This document shows, in pieces, positions 8,221 through 15,843 of a stretch of 32,510 nucleotides of DNA. Each line of letters begins with the position of its first letter. Positions within the stretch are counted from its first letter, which is position 1. A program made the translations under genes and the position numbers. Source of the DNA: Prevotellaceae bacterium UBA1720 (GTDB taxonomy: Bacteria; Bacteroidota; Bacteroidia; Bacteroidales; Bacteroidaceae). The notes beneath the pieces were generated by a model that worked only from the letters and a program-made list of their open reading frames with translations, had not been told where the DNA came from and made no database searches. Location: positions 1 through 32,510 of the forward strand of contig DCIS01000169.1 in NCBI GenBank assembly GCA_002317475.1, given 5' to 3'.

Positions 8221-8268
8221 AAAGACATATAATTGTTAGATATGTTATTTTTTGAGTTCCTGAAGATT

Positions 8269-9852
8269 TTATTCAATATTCTTCTCATAGAGATAGACGA
8301 CACGGAGGGCACCATTTTGCATGTCTTTAACTCTTCGTCCCATCTTAAAGAACTTATAGTCATTCAGCGTTCTTCTGGGTTTAAAAAATGACATAAAGTA
8401 ATCTCCATTTTCGAGTTGATCATACACCTCCCACTCACCGGATTCGCCTATCCAATAATCTACCAGATGAACTACGTCGTTGTTTTCTTCGTCACGAGTA
8501 TATAGCTGGCTTGTGGCAAAGCACATGCTGCGTACATATTTTAGGTCGGTTATATCTGCATCCAGCACTTGTGAACTTGTTCCAATAAAACAAGTATCAG
8601 CTTTAACGAAAAATGGCTGATCTTCATTTACTTCGCAAAGCTTCTTAAGATAGTCAGATTCTTCTGGGGTATTCTTGAATTCCTTGAACTGATACGGGAA
8701 GTAGGCATTAATGGTATGGAGCTTTTGAGGAGCGTCATTTCCATCGCCAGCTTTTTTCATAAAGTTTAGCATGGAGGTCATATAGTCCCACTGGGCATCA
8801 GTGATTTGGTCACGCATATTTTTATCTGTATCATAATTTAGATATTCTTCAAAATCGAACCAGGCGGGGTAATGATCGAGTGTGGTATTTTGATCAATGT
8901 TATTATATGCTTCATTATGGTATGCTGGCAATCCGTAGTAATTTATATTTTCAGTCATATCTCTTACCATCCTTGCAGAGGGAAGTACTTCTGTAAGCGT
9001 TTGCATAGATTTTACAAAACCTTCTTCCATACAGTATTTGATCATCCAAGGGTAGATAAACCCAAGAAGATATTTGCCACTTGACAATTGGAGCTGGTTT
9101 TCTCCGGCCATGAGGGGTGGACAGAAAATGTACTGCGCAACTCCGTCGGGGGTGATATTATAACAAAACATACTCAGTTCCGCCTCTTCAACACTTATTT
9201 TATAACCTGTATCGAAGAAATGATTATCTTCAACAGGGAAAGGCTTGTTGCTTACCAGCACCTTGTGTTTGATCTTCTTGAATCTACATACAAAGTTCTG
9301 GTAATAGTCATCATCATGTGTAAGGGCATTTTCACCATAACTCTTGACAAGGTTGAGGGTGTTGGCAATTTTGGTGTAGGCACCCTGAGATGGGAGCTGC
9401 ACGGTAGCTACGACATTGGCATCGGTACTGCCCTCCTTGTAGCTGATCTGCAGAGGGCTGGTACCCATGGGTAGGGACATCTCGGCAGAATCATTCCTGA
9501 CAATAACCTTCTTCTGGTACGACTCGGGCAGGAGGCTCAGGAATTTGGCGCGGGCTGCGGTCTTTGAGTTGGCAAGCGCATAGATTGCCGTTGAGTCTGA
9601 TTCGTCTAACTGGCGGACGAATCTGGTGCGCTCGCGGAGCGTACCATCGGCGTTGAGCTCAGCGAACTGAGTCATGATGTAGTCGATGAGCGCTGCGTCG
9701 CTATACAGCATGTCGTCGAGTACTTCGTCCTCGACAGTGGTATTCTTGTCCGTAACGGCATCATCGTCAGAACATGAGGTGAAGCCGAAGGTCATACATG
9801 CGCACAACGCCAGAGGTAGAGAGTTGCTGAGCAATCGGGTAAATTTCATCAT
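8269..9852 (-). CDS. array lipoprotein P3, family not recognised
   Basis: The 527-residue lipoprotein has its lipid-accepting residue at C27 (GFTSC) followed by SDDD, the strongest surface-export-like tag in the array. The N-terminal domain has RTRFVRQLDESDSTAIY, LLPESYQKKVIVRND and LPSQGAYTKIANTL. The C-terminal part has CYNITPDG..CPP, VLPSARMV and FATSQLYTRDEE...WEVYDQ...VVYLYE. It starts with two adjacent Met codons (9852 and 9849) and either could be used. It is 109 bp downstream of the 9962 gene, across a hairpin at 9893-9929. The middle of the C-terminal region aligns poorly with P1 and P2, so this part seems to be the variable portion. Function unknown. Confidence 0.87.
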   Translation of the reverse strand: MMKFTRLLSNSLPLALCACMTFGFTSCSDDDAVTDKNTTVEDEVLDDMLYSDAALIDYIMTQFAELNADGTLRERTRFVRQLDESDSTAIYALANSKTAARAKFLSLLPESYQKKVIVRNDSAEMSLPMGTSPLQISYKEGSTDANVVATVQLPSQGAYTKIANTLNLVKSYGENALTHDDDYYQNFVCRFKKIKHKVLVSNKPFPVEDNHFFDTGYKISVEEAELSMFCYNITPDGVAQYIFCPPLMAGENQLQLSSGKYLLGFIYPWMIKYCMEEGFVKSMQTLTEVLPSARMVRDMTENINYYGLPAYHNEAYNNIDQNTTLDHYPAWFDFEEYLNYDTDKNMRDQITDAQWDYMTSMLNFMKKAGDGNDAPQKLHTINAYFPYQFKEFKNTPEESDYLKKLCEVNEDQPFFVKADTCFIGTSSQVLDADITDLKYVRSMCFATSQLYTRDEENNDVVHLVDYWIGESGEWEVYDQLENGDYFMSFFKPRRTLNDYKFFKMGRRVKDMQNGALRVVYLYEKNIE

Positions 9853-9892
9853 TCTTTTATTATTTGGAACAATTATTGCAAATGGTAAGAAT

Positions 9893-9929
9893 AAGTGCGC
9901 TCAAAGGATTTGCCGATGACAGCGCACTT
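9893..9929 (-). terminator. intercistronic hairpin between P4 and P3
   Basis: AAGTGCGCT (9893-9901) and AGCGCACTT (9921-9929) are perfect 9-nt arms around a 19-nt loop. There is no real U-tract on the minus strand, so it is more likely an mRNA-stabilising or attenuating element than a full terminator. The GTGCGCT core resembles the hairpins at 4560 and 6605. Confidence 0.4.
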
Positions 9930-9961
9930 ACTCTTGTAATCATATCATCATCTTATCTAGA

Positions 9962-11479
9962 TTACTTTCCATTAGGCTTAACATCCAGCAGGTATACAAT
10001 GCGTAAAGGATTGTATATCGTACCAGCTACGTCACGTCCCTTCTCGAGGAAAGTTAATTCTTTATTATGTGATTCTCCAGGTTCGAGGAAGACTTGAAAG
10101 GTTGTTCCTGTGCTGTTTACACGATCTATAACTAACCATTCACCATAATCGTCCGTGTATGTGCTAACCACATGAGGCACATGATTTTTATCACGGTTGT
10201 AAACCTGGTTGGTTGCAAAGCTCAATGCATGCTTGTAAGTAGGAAGTTTTGCATCTATTGTTGTTGCTTTAGGATTCCATACATTTCCATTGACGAAGAA
10301 TGGAATCTTCCAATCAATGGACCAAGCACGCTCAACAAATGAAGGAACATCAGGGTTATGATAATCACCGTAGAAATAGGGGAAGCAATCAGATAAACGG
10401 GCAAGTCTATCCACCACATTTGTCTCTTTTACGAATTCTTCTCTAAACTCGTTTGCAAAAGCAGTGTATTTTTCTTTCTCATCTTCAGACACAGGAGTGT
10501 CATCAGGATGAAAAGTAACTCCTTGAGTCCAATATTCATTTCTGTCTAAAAGCCAATTATCTTTATCTGTTTTACCAGTAAATTTCTTGAAAGTCTCAAT
10601 AAAATTCGACACCATTCGGCGTGAAGGCAATACCGACTGCATTTCCTCAAAGCGAGATGCGAAATTGTCATTTTGGGACCTGAAATATTTATTATTGAGC
10701 AATTGTGGGAAAAAGTGTCCAAGAATGTAATAAATTCCACCACCGACGGTTTTGATTTTAATTTGCTTTTCTTTCTCAACGTGTGGTGGCAGGTACATAT
10801 ACTGAACCACACCATCTTCAGTCACATTGTAGCAGAACATCCATACATTTGCCTTTTGAACCATTATACCAGGATCTTCAGCGAACCAACCGTTAAGGGA
10901 GTATGGTACTGTAGAAGTCAGCACCTTGATTTGTTGTGACTTAAAATTACCAAGGTATTTAGACGCATCAACCACAGCATTCTCACCAAAACTCTTGACC
11001 ATGGTCAGCGTGTTGGCAATCTTGGTGTAGGCACCCTGAGAGGGGAGCTGCACGGTAGCCAGCACGTTAGCATCAGCGCTGCCCTCCTTATAGGTGAGCA
11101 TCAAGGGGCTGGTGCCCATAGGCAGAGACATCTCGGCAGAGTCGTTCTTGACGATGACCTTCTTCTGGTACGACTCGGGCACAAGGCTGAGGACCTTCTT
11201 ACGTGCCTCGGCCAAGGTGGGAGTGCAGGTGTAGATGGCAGTGGAGTCCGACTCGTCCATCTGACGGAAGAAGGTGGTACGCTCTTTGAGGTTGCCACTC
11301 TCGTCCAGCTCAGCAAACTGTGACATGACATAGTTGATGAGGGCGTCATTGGAGTACTCGAGGTCAGTTACCTCCGTGTCCTCCGTTGATTCCTTGTTAG
11401 GCTCTACCTCATCGTCTGAGCACGAAGCAAAGACGAATGAGGAGCAGAGACCGAGCAAGAATAATTTTGTATACTTCAT
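9962..11479 (-). CDS. array lipoprotein P4, family not recognised
   Basis: The 505-residue lipoprotein (C20, FASC followed by SDDE) is the most upstream of the four long paralogs. The N-terminal domain (about 38-165) has RTTFFRQMDESDSTAIY, LVPESYQKKVIVKND and LPSQGAYTKIANTL. The C-terminal region has CYNVTEDG..LPP, VLPSRRMV and FATNQVYNRDKNHVPHVV...GEWLVIDR...LRIVYLLD. The N-domain DNA is extremely close to that of P1 (about 65 nearly identical bases at 6067-6132 and 10988-11053), while the C-terminal halves differ widely. It lies 28 bp downstream of a MACPF-type gene, so co-transcription is likely. Function unknown. Confidence 0.87.
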   Translation of the reverse strand: MKYTKLFLLGLCSSFVFASCSDDEVEPNKESTEDTEVTDLEYSNDALINYVMSQFAELDESGNLKERTTFFRQMDESDSTAIYTCTPTLAEARKKVLSLVPESYQKKVIVKNDSAEMSLPMGTSPLMLTYKEGSADANVLATVQLPSQGAYTKIANTLTMVKSFGENAVVDASKYLGNFKSQQIKVLTSTVPYSLNGWFAEDPGIMVQKANVWMFCYNVTEDGVVQYMYLPPHVEKEKQIKIKTVGGGIYYILGHFFPQLLNNKYFRSQNDNFASRFEEMQSVLPSRRMVSNFIETFKKFTGKTDKDNWLLDRNEYWTQGVTFHPDDTPVSEDEKEKYTAFANEFREEFVKETNVVDRLARLSDCFPYFYGDYHNPDVPSFVERAWSIDWKIPFFVNGNVWNPKATTIDAKLPTYKHALSFATNQVYNRDKNHVPHVVSTYTDDYGEWLVIDRVNSTGTTFQVFLEPGESHNKELTFLEKGRDVAGTIYNPLRIVYLLDVKPNGK

Positions 11480-11507
11480 AATTTTCTAAAAGTAAGTATC
11501 TTTTGAT

Positions 11508-13169
11508 TTACTTGATAACGCTGATGATAGCAGCGTTCTCATCATACTGCTTGAGATACTTGTAGCAAAGTGTGTTGCTCTTGAAGAGCACGTAGATAGG
11601 AGCTGCAGAGTAATTCAACATGACAGCCGTGCTTGCATCCACATTCTTCTGCCATGCGGAGAGCTCCTCGGGAGTGATAGTACCACCTGTGCTGAGGATG
11701 CTGATAGCGGGTGTACCACCATGAATCTCAAGGTGGGCAGTGGTGTTGTTGGCAATGTCGGTAAGGTTCTTCTGGTACTCGCCCTCACCGCTGACATCTA
11801 CCGAACTTTTATCGGTACGGGTCGAGGTGTTATTGAATGAAGCAAAGAAGGCCTGGACGGCTGCTTCTGCCTTTACCTCGTCGGGTACATCACTGGCATC
11901 ATCGTCGTCTTTATTACCACTGTTGCCACCAGTATTGCCACCATCTTCCTCATCAGGTACATCACTGGCATCATCGTCGTCGAGATTGCCACCCGTGTTA
12001 CCACCTGTATTACCACCTGTGTTGCCACCCGTGTTATCACCTGTGTTACCACCAGTGTTACCACCAGTACTACCGCCGTTGTTCTTCTTCTCCTGAGGAA
12101 CAACTTCCTTCTCCCACTTCAACTTTACAGCAGCCTTGACCAACATGCTATCCGTGGTGACTGACTTGTTGATGGTACAGGTGTAATCGAGTTCTGCACC
12201 AAGAGTAGAACGATAGATGAAGAAGGGACCGAAGTTGTCAAAGAAAGCATTGACGATATTCTTGACCTCCTCAACAGAGGTAGCAGCAGCCAACTGGCTC
12301 TCCATATCCTGGGTATAGCCCTTGAAACCAGCGCTGAAACGTGCACCACCATCACGGTTTACCTCATTGAGGTAGTAGAGCTCGCGCAGGTAGTAGGTAG
12401 AGCGGTTTGTCATCAGACAGTGCCATGCACTCTTATCATCGCTGTGGTTCGAACCGTATGAACCCGAACCACTGACAGCCACCGTACCATTCTTGAAGGC
12501 CAGACCACCCGAGATAGCAAGCTTCTCCTCGAGTGCCTTCTCGCTGTCAGCGATGGTCAGCTCCTCTTCCTGAAGGAAGGAGTAGTCCTGATGCATCGTG
12601 CCATCCGACAAGAGGGCTGAGGTATCGAAAATGGGCTGTCCCATGCAGAACAGAATGTTGGTAGAACGTGTAGGATTAACAGCATAGCCAGTACCAAGGT
12701 TTGAGCCAAATCGCTGAATGTCATTAGCATTGACTGAAGGGGCTTGTGACACCTGGATCTGTGTGGTAGCTGTTGACTCACCGCCACGAGTAGCAGGGGC
12801 GTTCAGATCAAGAGTATGAACATTAATGGTGGCTCTGCGGTTCTCACCCCAGCAGGTACCAATCTGCACGGGAATAACGGCATTGCCTCTACCCATGGTC
12901 TGTGATGCATAGACAAAGCTATCGTTGATGTCAATTACCCATGCCTCGGCACCCTCGATATGGAGGTTGTAGATGCCAAACTTTCCAGAGATATTGTTCA
13001 CCTGATTACCCATTGCATCGGTGAGATAGACAGCAAGGGGTTCTGTTGCATACTCAAACTTACTAGTCTGTTCGAGAACGGGTTCCTCAACGAGGACGTT
13101 TTCACTGGTACATGCACTCAGCAGGGCCATGGAAAGCATGATACCTGCAGAAAAAATCTTTTTGTACAT
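11508..13169 (-). CDS. MACPF-type lipoprotein with Gly/Asn/Asp-rich insert (M5)
   Basis: The 553-residue lipoprotein (C20, LLSAC) has a beta-rich N-terminal region (about 36-125) of BACON/Ig-like character. A MACPF-type core (about 150-545) follows: GTGY near 160, the signature position FGPFFIYRSTLGA at 313-325, and the closing pattern SAWQKNV...SAAPIYVL. MACPF proteins form membrane-inserting rings in immunity and in Bacteroides antimicrobial toxins. Here the signature His and second Gly are absent, so pore activity is uncertain. Residues 365-431 hold an insert of TGGN-type repeats and two identical DDDDASDVPDE units, placed where other MACPF genes here have no gap. It lies 45 bp downstream of the 13215 gene. 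Assignment rests on alignment with its neighbours as well as the motif. Confidence 0.8.
   Translation of the reverse strand: MYKKIFSAGIMLSMALLSACTSENVLVEEPVLEQTSKFEYATEPLAVYLTDAMGNQVNNISGKFGIYNLHIEGAEAWVIDINDSFVYASQTMGRGNAVIPVQIGTCWGENRRATINVHTLDLNAPATRGGESTATTQIQVSQAPSVNANDIQRFGSNLGTGYAVNPTRSTNILFCMGQPIFDTSALLSDGTMHQDYSFLQEEELTIADSEKALEEKLAISGGLAFKNGTVAVSGSGSYGSNHSDDKSAWHCLMTNRSTYYLRELYYLNEVNRDGGARFSAGFKGYTQDMESQLAAATSVEEVKNIVNAFFDNFGPFFIYRSTLGAELDYTCTINKSVTTDSMLVKAAVKLKWEKEVVPQEKKNNGGSTGGNTGGNTGDNTGGNTGGNTGGNTGGNLDDDDASDVPDEEDGGNTGGNSGNKDDDDASDVPDEVKAEAAVQAFFASFNNTSTRTDKSSVDVSGEGEYQKNLTDIANNTTAHLEIHGGTPAISILSTGGTITPEELSAWQKNVDASTAVMLNYSAAPIYVLFKSNTLCYKYLKQYDENAAIISVIK
11880..12077. repeat. 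in-frame repeat tract inside the M5 gene
   Basis: This stretch encodes about seven TGGN-like tetrapeptides and two copies of DDDDASDVPDE. The DNA is a run of accACC-type 12-mers (plus-strand CACC/GTG-rich), and the two Asp units are near-identical at DNA level around 11883-11913 and 11955-11985. Such a tract can change length by slippage in multiples of three without breaking the frame. Confidence 0.75.
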
Positions 13170-13214
13170 AATAATAAATGATTAATGTTTATATTTTTTT
13201 TTAAGTTTCTTTTT

Positions 13215-13763
13215 TTAATGGCGTGCATCGTTGTCATCTTTGTTGCCTTCCCAATGGTTGATGTCATACCCACTGGTGTCGCCACTGTTGAAAGCCAGTG
13301 CCTTCACCAGAATAAGGGTCGTGGCAATGTCGCGATACGCATCGGGATATGGCAGACGGATGACGGCCACCTGACTGTCTGTTTCACTTGTAGCGCTGAA
13401 CTCCAGCTGGCGTTTGTTGCCGGCAATGCTATAGGTCATCTCGGTTGAGTCGGCATTGGCCACGATGCGGCTGATGGTGGACTTGGCCACCAGATGGGTA
13501 TAGATGCTGCGAGCCTCTGCCAGCGTTGGGGCGACGGCATATACCGTTGAGGTGTCGCCCGACTGCTTGTCGATGTTGGCGTATGCTGTGCGGCACACCA
13601 GACGACCATCGGCATCAAGAATGGCAAAGTGCTGCATGACGACCTCGGTCAGGTAGCTTTCGTCGGTGACTTCCGGAACAACCGGATCCTCTTCCCCCGA
13701 GCATGAAACGCCCAAAAGCAGGAACAGTCCTAAAGCGGGAAGCAGAGTTTTATAATTCATCAT
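13215..13763 (-). CDS. short lipoprotein: stand-alone N-terminal domain of the array family
   Basis: The 182-residue lipoprotein (C21, GVSC followed by SGEE) has residues about 33-155 that match, at lower similarity, the N-terminal domain of the four long array lipoproteins: ILDADGRLVCRTAYANID, TVYAVAPTLAEARS, ADSTEMTYSI and LPYPDAYRDIATTLILVKAL. It stops where the variable region begins in the others and ends in a charged tail (GNKDDNDARH). The start has two adjacent Met codons; the following one or the first could serve. It sits between two MACPF-type genes (102 bp after 13866, 45 bp before 11508), which links the two families. Function unknown; a secreted adaptor or inhibitor would fit the position but is a guess. 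Confidence 0.83.
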   Translation of the reverse strand: MMNYKTLLPALGLFLLLGVSCSGEEDPVVPEVTDESYLTEVVMQHFAILDADGRLVCRTAYANIDKQSGDTSTVYAVAPTLAEARSIYTHLVAKSTISRIVANADSTEMTYSIAGNKRQLEFSATSETDSQVAVIRLPYPDAYRDIATTLILVKALAFNSGDTSGYDINHWEGNKDDNDARH

Positions 13764-13865
13764 TCGAGATTTTGTTTTTTTCGATTATTCAATTGACCGA
13801 TTATTCGAGACTTCGAGATTTCGATACTTCGATTGTCGAGGTTTAAAGATTTCGAGATTGGGGCC
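13764..13865. repeat. TTCGA-rich degenerate repeat in the M4/short-lipoprotein gap
   Basis: The gap holds many copies of TTCGAGA / TTCGATT-like words (around 13763, 13779, 13800, 13810, 13818, 13828 and 13850). It contains no ORF or promoter match. It looks like a simple intergenic repeat. It is one of the two largest gaps in the run and could mark where genes were joined. Confidence 0.4.
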
Positions 13866-15833
13866 TTACCGATAGGTGTAATGACGCTGGCGCACCAGCA
13901 TGACTGGGGTGATGCCGTCTCGTAAAGTTTCCTGGACTTCACTTTCGTTGCGCACCACATAGTTGTTTTCGCCGTTACCTGGATCGAAGAGACTGAAACC
14001 GTAGGAGGCGACGCCACCCGTCGAACCCAGATTCTCCACCAACAACATGTTGCTCATCCAGGCAAATTCCGAAGTATTCGCCAGCATCTTCTCCAGATAG
14101 AGTCTACAAGCCTGGAAGACTCCGCAACGGGGCGAGGCGAACTCCCAACCGTAGGGAGGATCGAGCAACACCTTGTGATAATCGTTGGCACGGTCTTCAT
14201 TCTCCTGATTGACCTCCAGCACAGGACCCGACATGACATAGTAGCCACCTACCTTGTACATATCCTCACCGTAATAGCCGTCCCAGCAGTAGATCAGGTT
14301 ATTTGTCTGGACGTTCTCTGCAGCGTTCAGCTTTTTGTACTGGCGACCTTCGATAGGACGCACACCCAACTGACCGTTGTTGTAGTAAAGGTATTCTACA
14401 TCCTTGGCAGGGAACAGGGTGCTGACGTTCACGACAGTGTCCTCCATCCAACTGGTGACATAGAGCTGGTCGACATTAGCGTCCTCCTCGGGTATTTCAT
14501 CCGAATCGGCAAGGATCAGCGACAGACCTTCCTCGGCCACCACGCCACCAATAACGGGATAGAAGGTGCTTACGGTGTGCAGCTGACCATCCACAGGGAT
14601 AAACTCTGTGGTAACTTCGGCAATGACACCCACCTGAGGATCGACAATGCGTGCAAAATTCTGGTTATAAGTCGAGATGCCCAGTTCACGCAAGGGGATT
14701 ATGTCGAAGACGGGATGCTCGGGACGAGGCATTGCGGCTTCAGCTTTTTCACGGTAGACGCCAAAACGCTCAGCCACACGGTTACGCACTTTCTCGTTGC
14801 TGATGAGTTCGTAGATGGGAGCCAGACGGAAATCCACCAGCTCGACATTGCTGGCCTTCTCGTCTGCGGGATCGAAATGAATAGACTCATACCACGCCTG
14901 CAACAACTCCTTAGGCAGCTTCTCACCTGACTGCGAGAAGATGCGAGTGGCCAGACTGGCTTTACCACCATTGGCGGTCAGCGTATAGGTTGTGGCCTCC
15001 TGTCGCTGGTTGACGGTAGTCGTATCGGTCTCCCCTATCTCGAAACTGCAGAGCTTACAGATCTGGGCCTTGGCAGAGAAGGAGAGGTTCTCGCTCTCGG
15101 CCAGTGACTTCTTGGCAAAAGTGCTGTTGAAAACCAACGCACCTCCCAGGCTAGCCTGATAGATGAAGTGCGTGCCATAGTGTAACAGCAAGGTGTCGAT
15201 AGCCATTTCGGCATTGCCCGCCTTGTCACCCGTCTCAATGCACTGCAAGATGCGATCTACACGACTGCGGAAACCTTTGGAAATGATCTCGGGATGACTC
15301 TCTGCCAGCGCTTGAATCATAAGAGGATCAATGTGTCGAGAGGCTTGGATGTAGTTGTTGCGAATGGTGCAGAATGAATAGTAGTCGGTCTTGAGCATAC
15401 TGCTCTCGTAGGAGGCTGACACCTCGCCCTGAAAGTATGCCAAATTGAGTTCAAGACCCGCCGAGACTGACAGGTTGCGTGCCAGTTCTTCGCTGTCGAA
15501 ACCCTCACAGACGTGCATCTCGGTGCGTGGCGTCAGGTTATCGGTAAGATAGCTGATGCCCTGTTCACCCTCCAGTTTCTTGAGTTCCTGAACATCGATA
15601 ACGCAATCTCGCACACTGTTATAGTTGACAAACTGTCCCGTTGCATCATAACCATAGCCTACACCATAGGTGCGCAGCAGAGAGTTCTGGTAGTTCTCTG
15701 CGTAACTGCGCGTGTCGTGTAGACCATTGGCAAATTCATCCAGCATGTCGTCGCTGCACGATGCAAATGCAGGAATCATCAGCATCAACATGCAGAAACG
15801 TTGAACGGTTGCTTTGTTTATTTTATATCTCAT
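13866..15833 (-). CDS. MACPF lipoprotein with canonical signature (M4)
   Basis: The 655-residue lipoprotein has a signal ending at FASC (C26) followed by SDD. The MACPF domain spans about 54-355: GVGYGYD near 57, the exact family signature YGTHFIYQASLGG at 219-231, GG at 289-290, and the end pattern LLQAWYESI...FRLAPIYELI. In this family the domain inserts two helical clusters as beta-hairpins to form a pore; Bacteroides MACPF lipoproteins (BSAP type) kill related strains. Residues 375-655 form a second domain shared in outline with M3, rich in Tyr/Trp, perhaps for binding a receptor or glycan. It follows M3 by 10 bp. Target and toxicity cannot be read from the sequence. Confidence 0.92.
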   Translation of the reverse strand: MRYKINKATVQRFCMLMLMIPAFASCSDDMLDEFANGLHDTRSYAENYQNSLLRTYGVGYGYDATGQFVNYNSVRDCVIDVQELKKLEGEQGISYLTDNLTPRTEMHVCEGFDSEELARNLSVSAGLELNLAYFQGEVSASYESSMLKTDYYSFCTIRNNYIQASRHIDPLMIQALAESHPEIISKGFRSRVDRILQCIETGDKAGNAEMAIDTLLLHYGTHFIYQASLGGALVFNSTFAKKSLAESENLSFSAKAQICKLCSFEIGETDTTTVNQRQEATTYTLTANGGKASLATRIFSQSGEKLPKELLQAWYESIHFDPADEKASNVELVDFRLAPIYELISNEKVRNRVAERFGVYREKAEAAMPRPEHPVFDIIPLRELGISTYNQNFARIVDPQVGVIAEVTTEFIPVDGQLHTVSTFYPVIGGVVAEEGLSLILADSDEIPEEDANVDQLYVTSWMEDTVVNVSTLFPAKDVEYLYYNNGQLGVRPIEGRQYKKLNAAENVQTNNLIYCWDGYYGEDMYKVGGYYVMSGPVLEVNQENEDRANDYHKVLLDPPYGWEFASPRCGVFQACRLYLEKMLANTSEFAWMSNMLLVENLGSTGGVASYGFSLFDPGNGENNYVVRNESEVQETLRDGITPVMLVRQRHYTYR

Positions 15834-15843
15834 AATTCGTAAT

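Noticed and set aside
11880..12077. CRISPR-like array
   Set aside because: The repeats are 12-nt in-frame coding units without unique spacers.
11740..12139. Pro/Leu- and His/Tyr-rich plus-strand frames
   Set aside because: They come from the repeat tract of the M5 gene read on the other strand; low complexity only.
14175..14930. Plus-strand open frame of 251 codons
   Set aside because: It is antisense to the M4 MACPF gene, which has a signal peptide, signature motif and homologous neighbours. The plus frame shows no recognisable motif.
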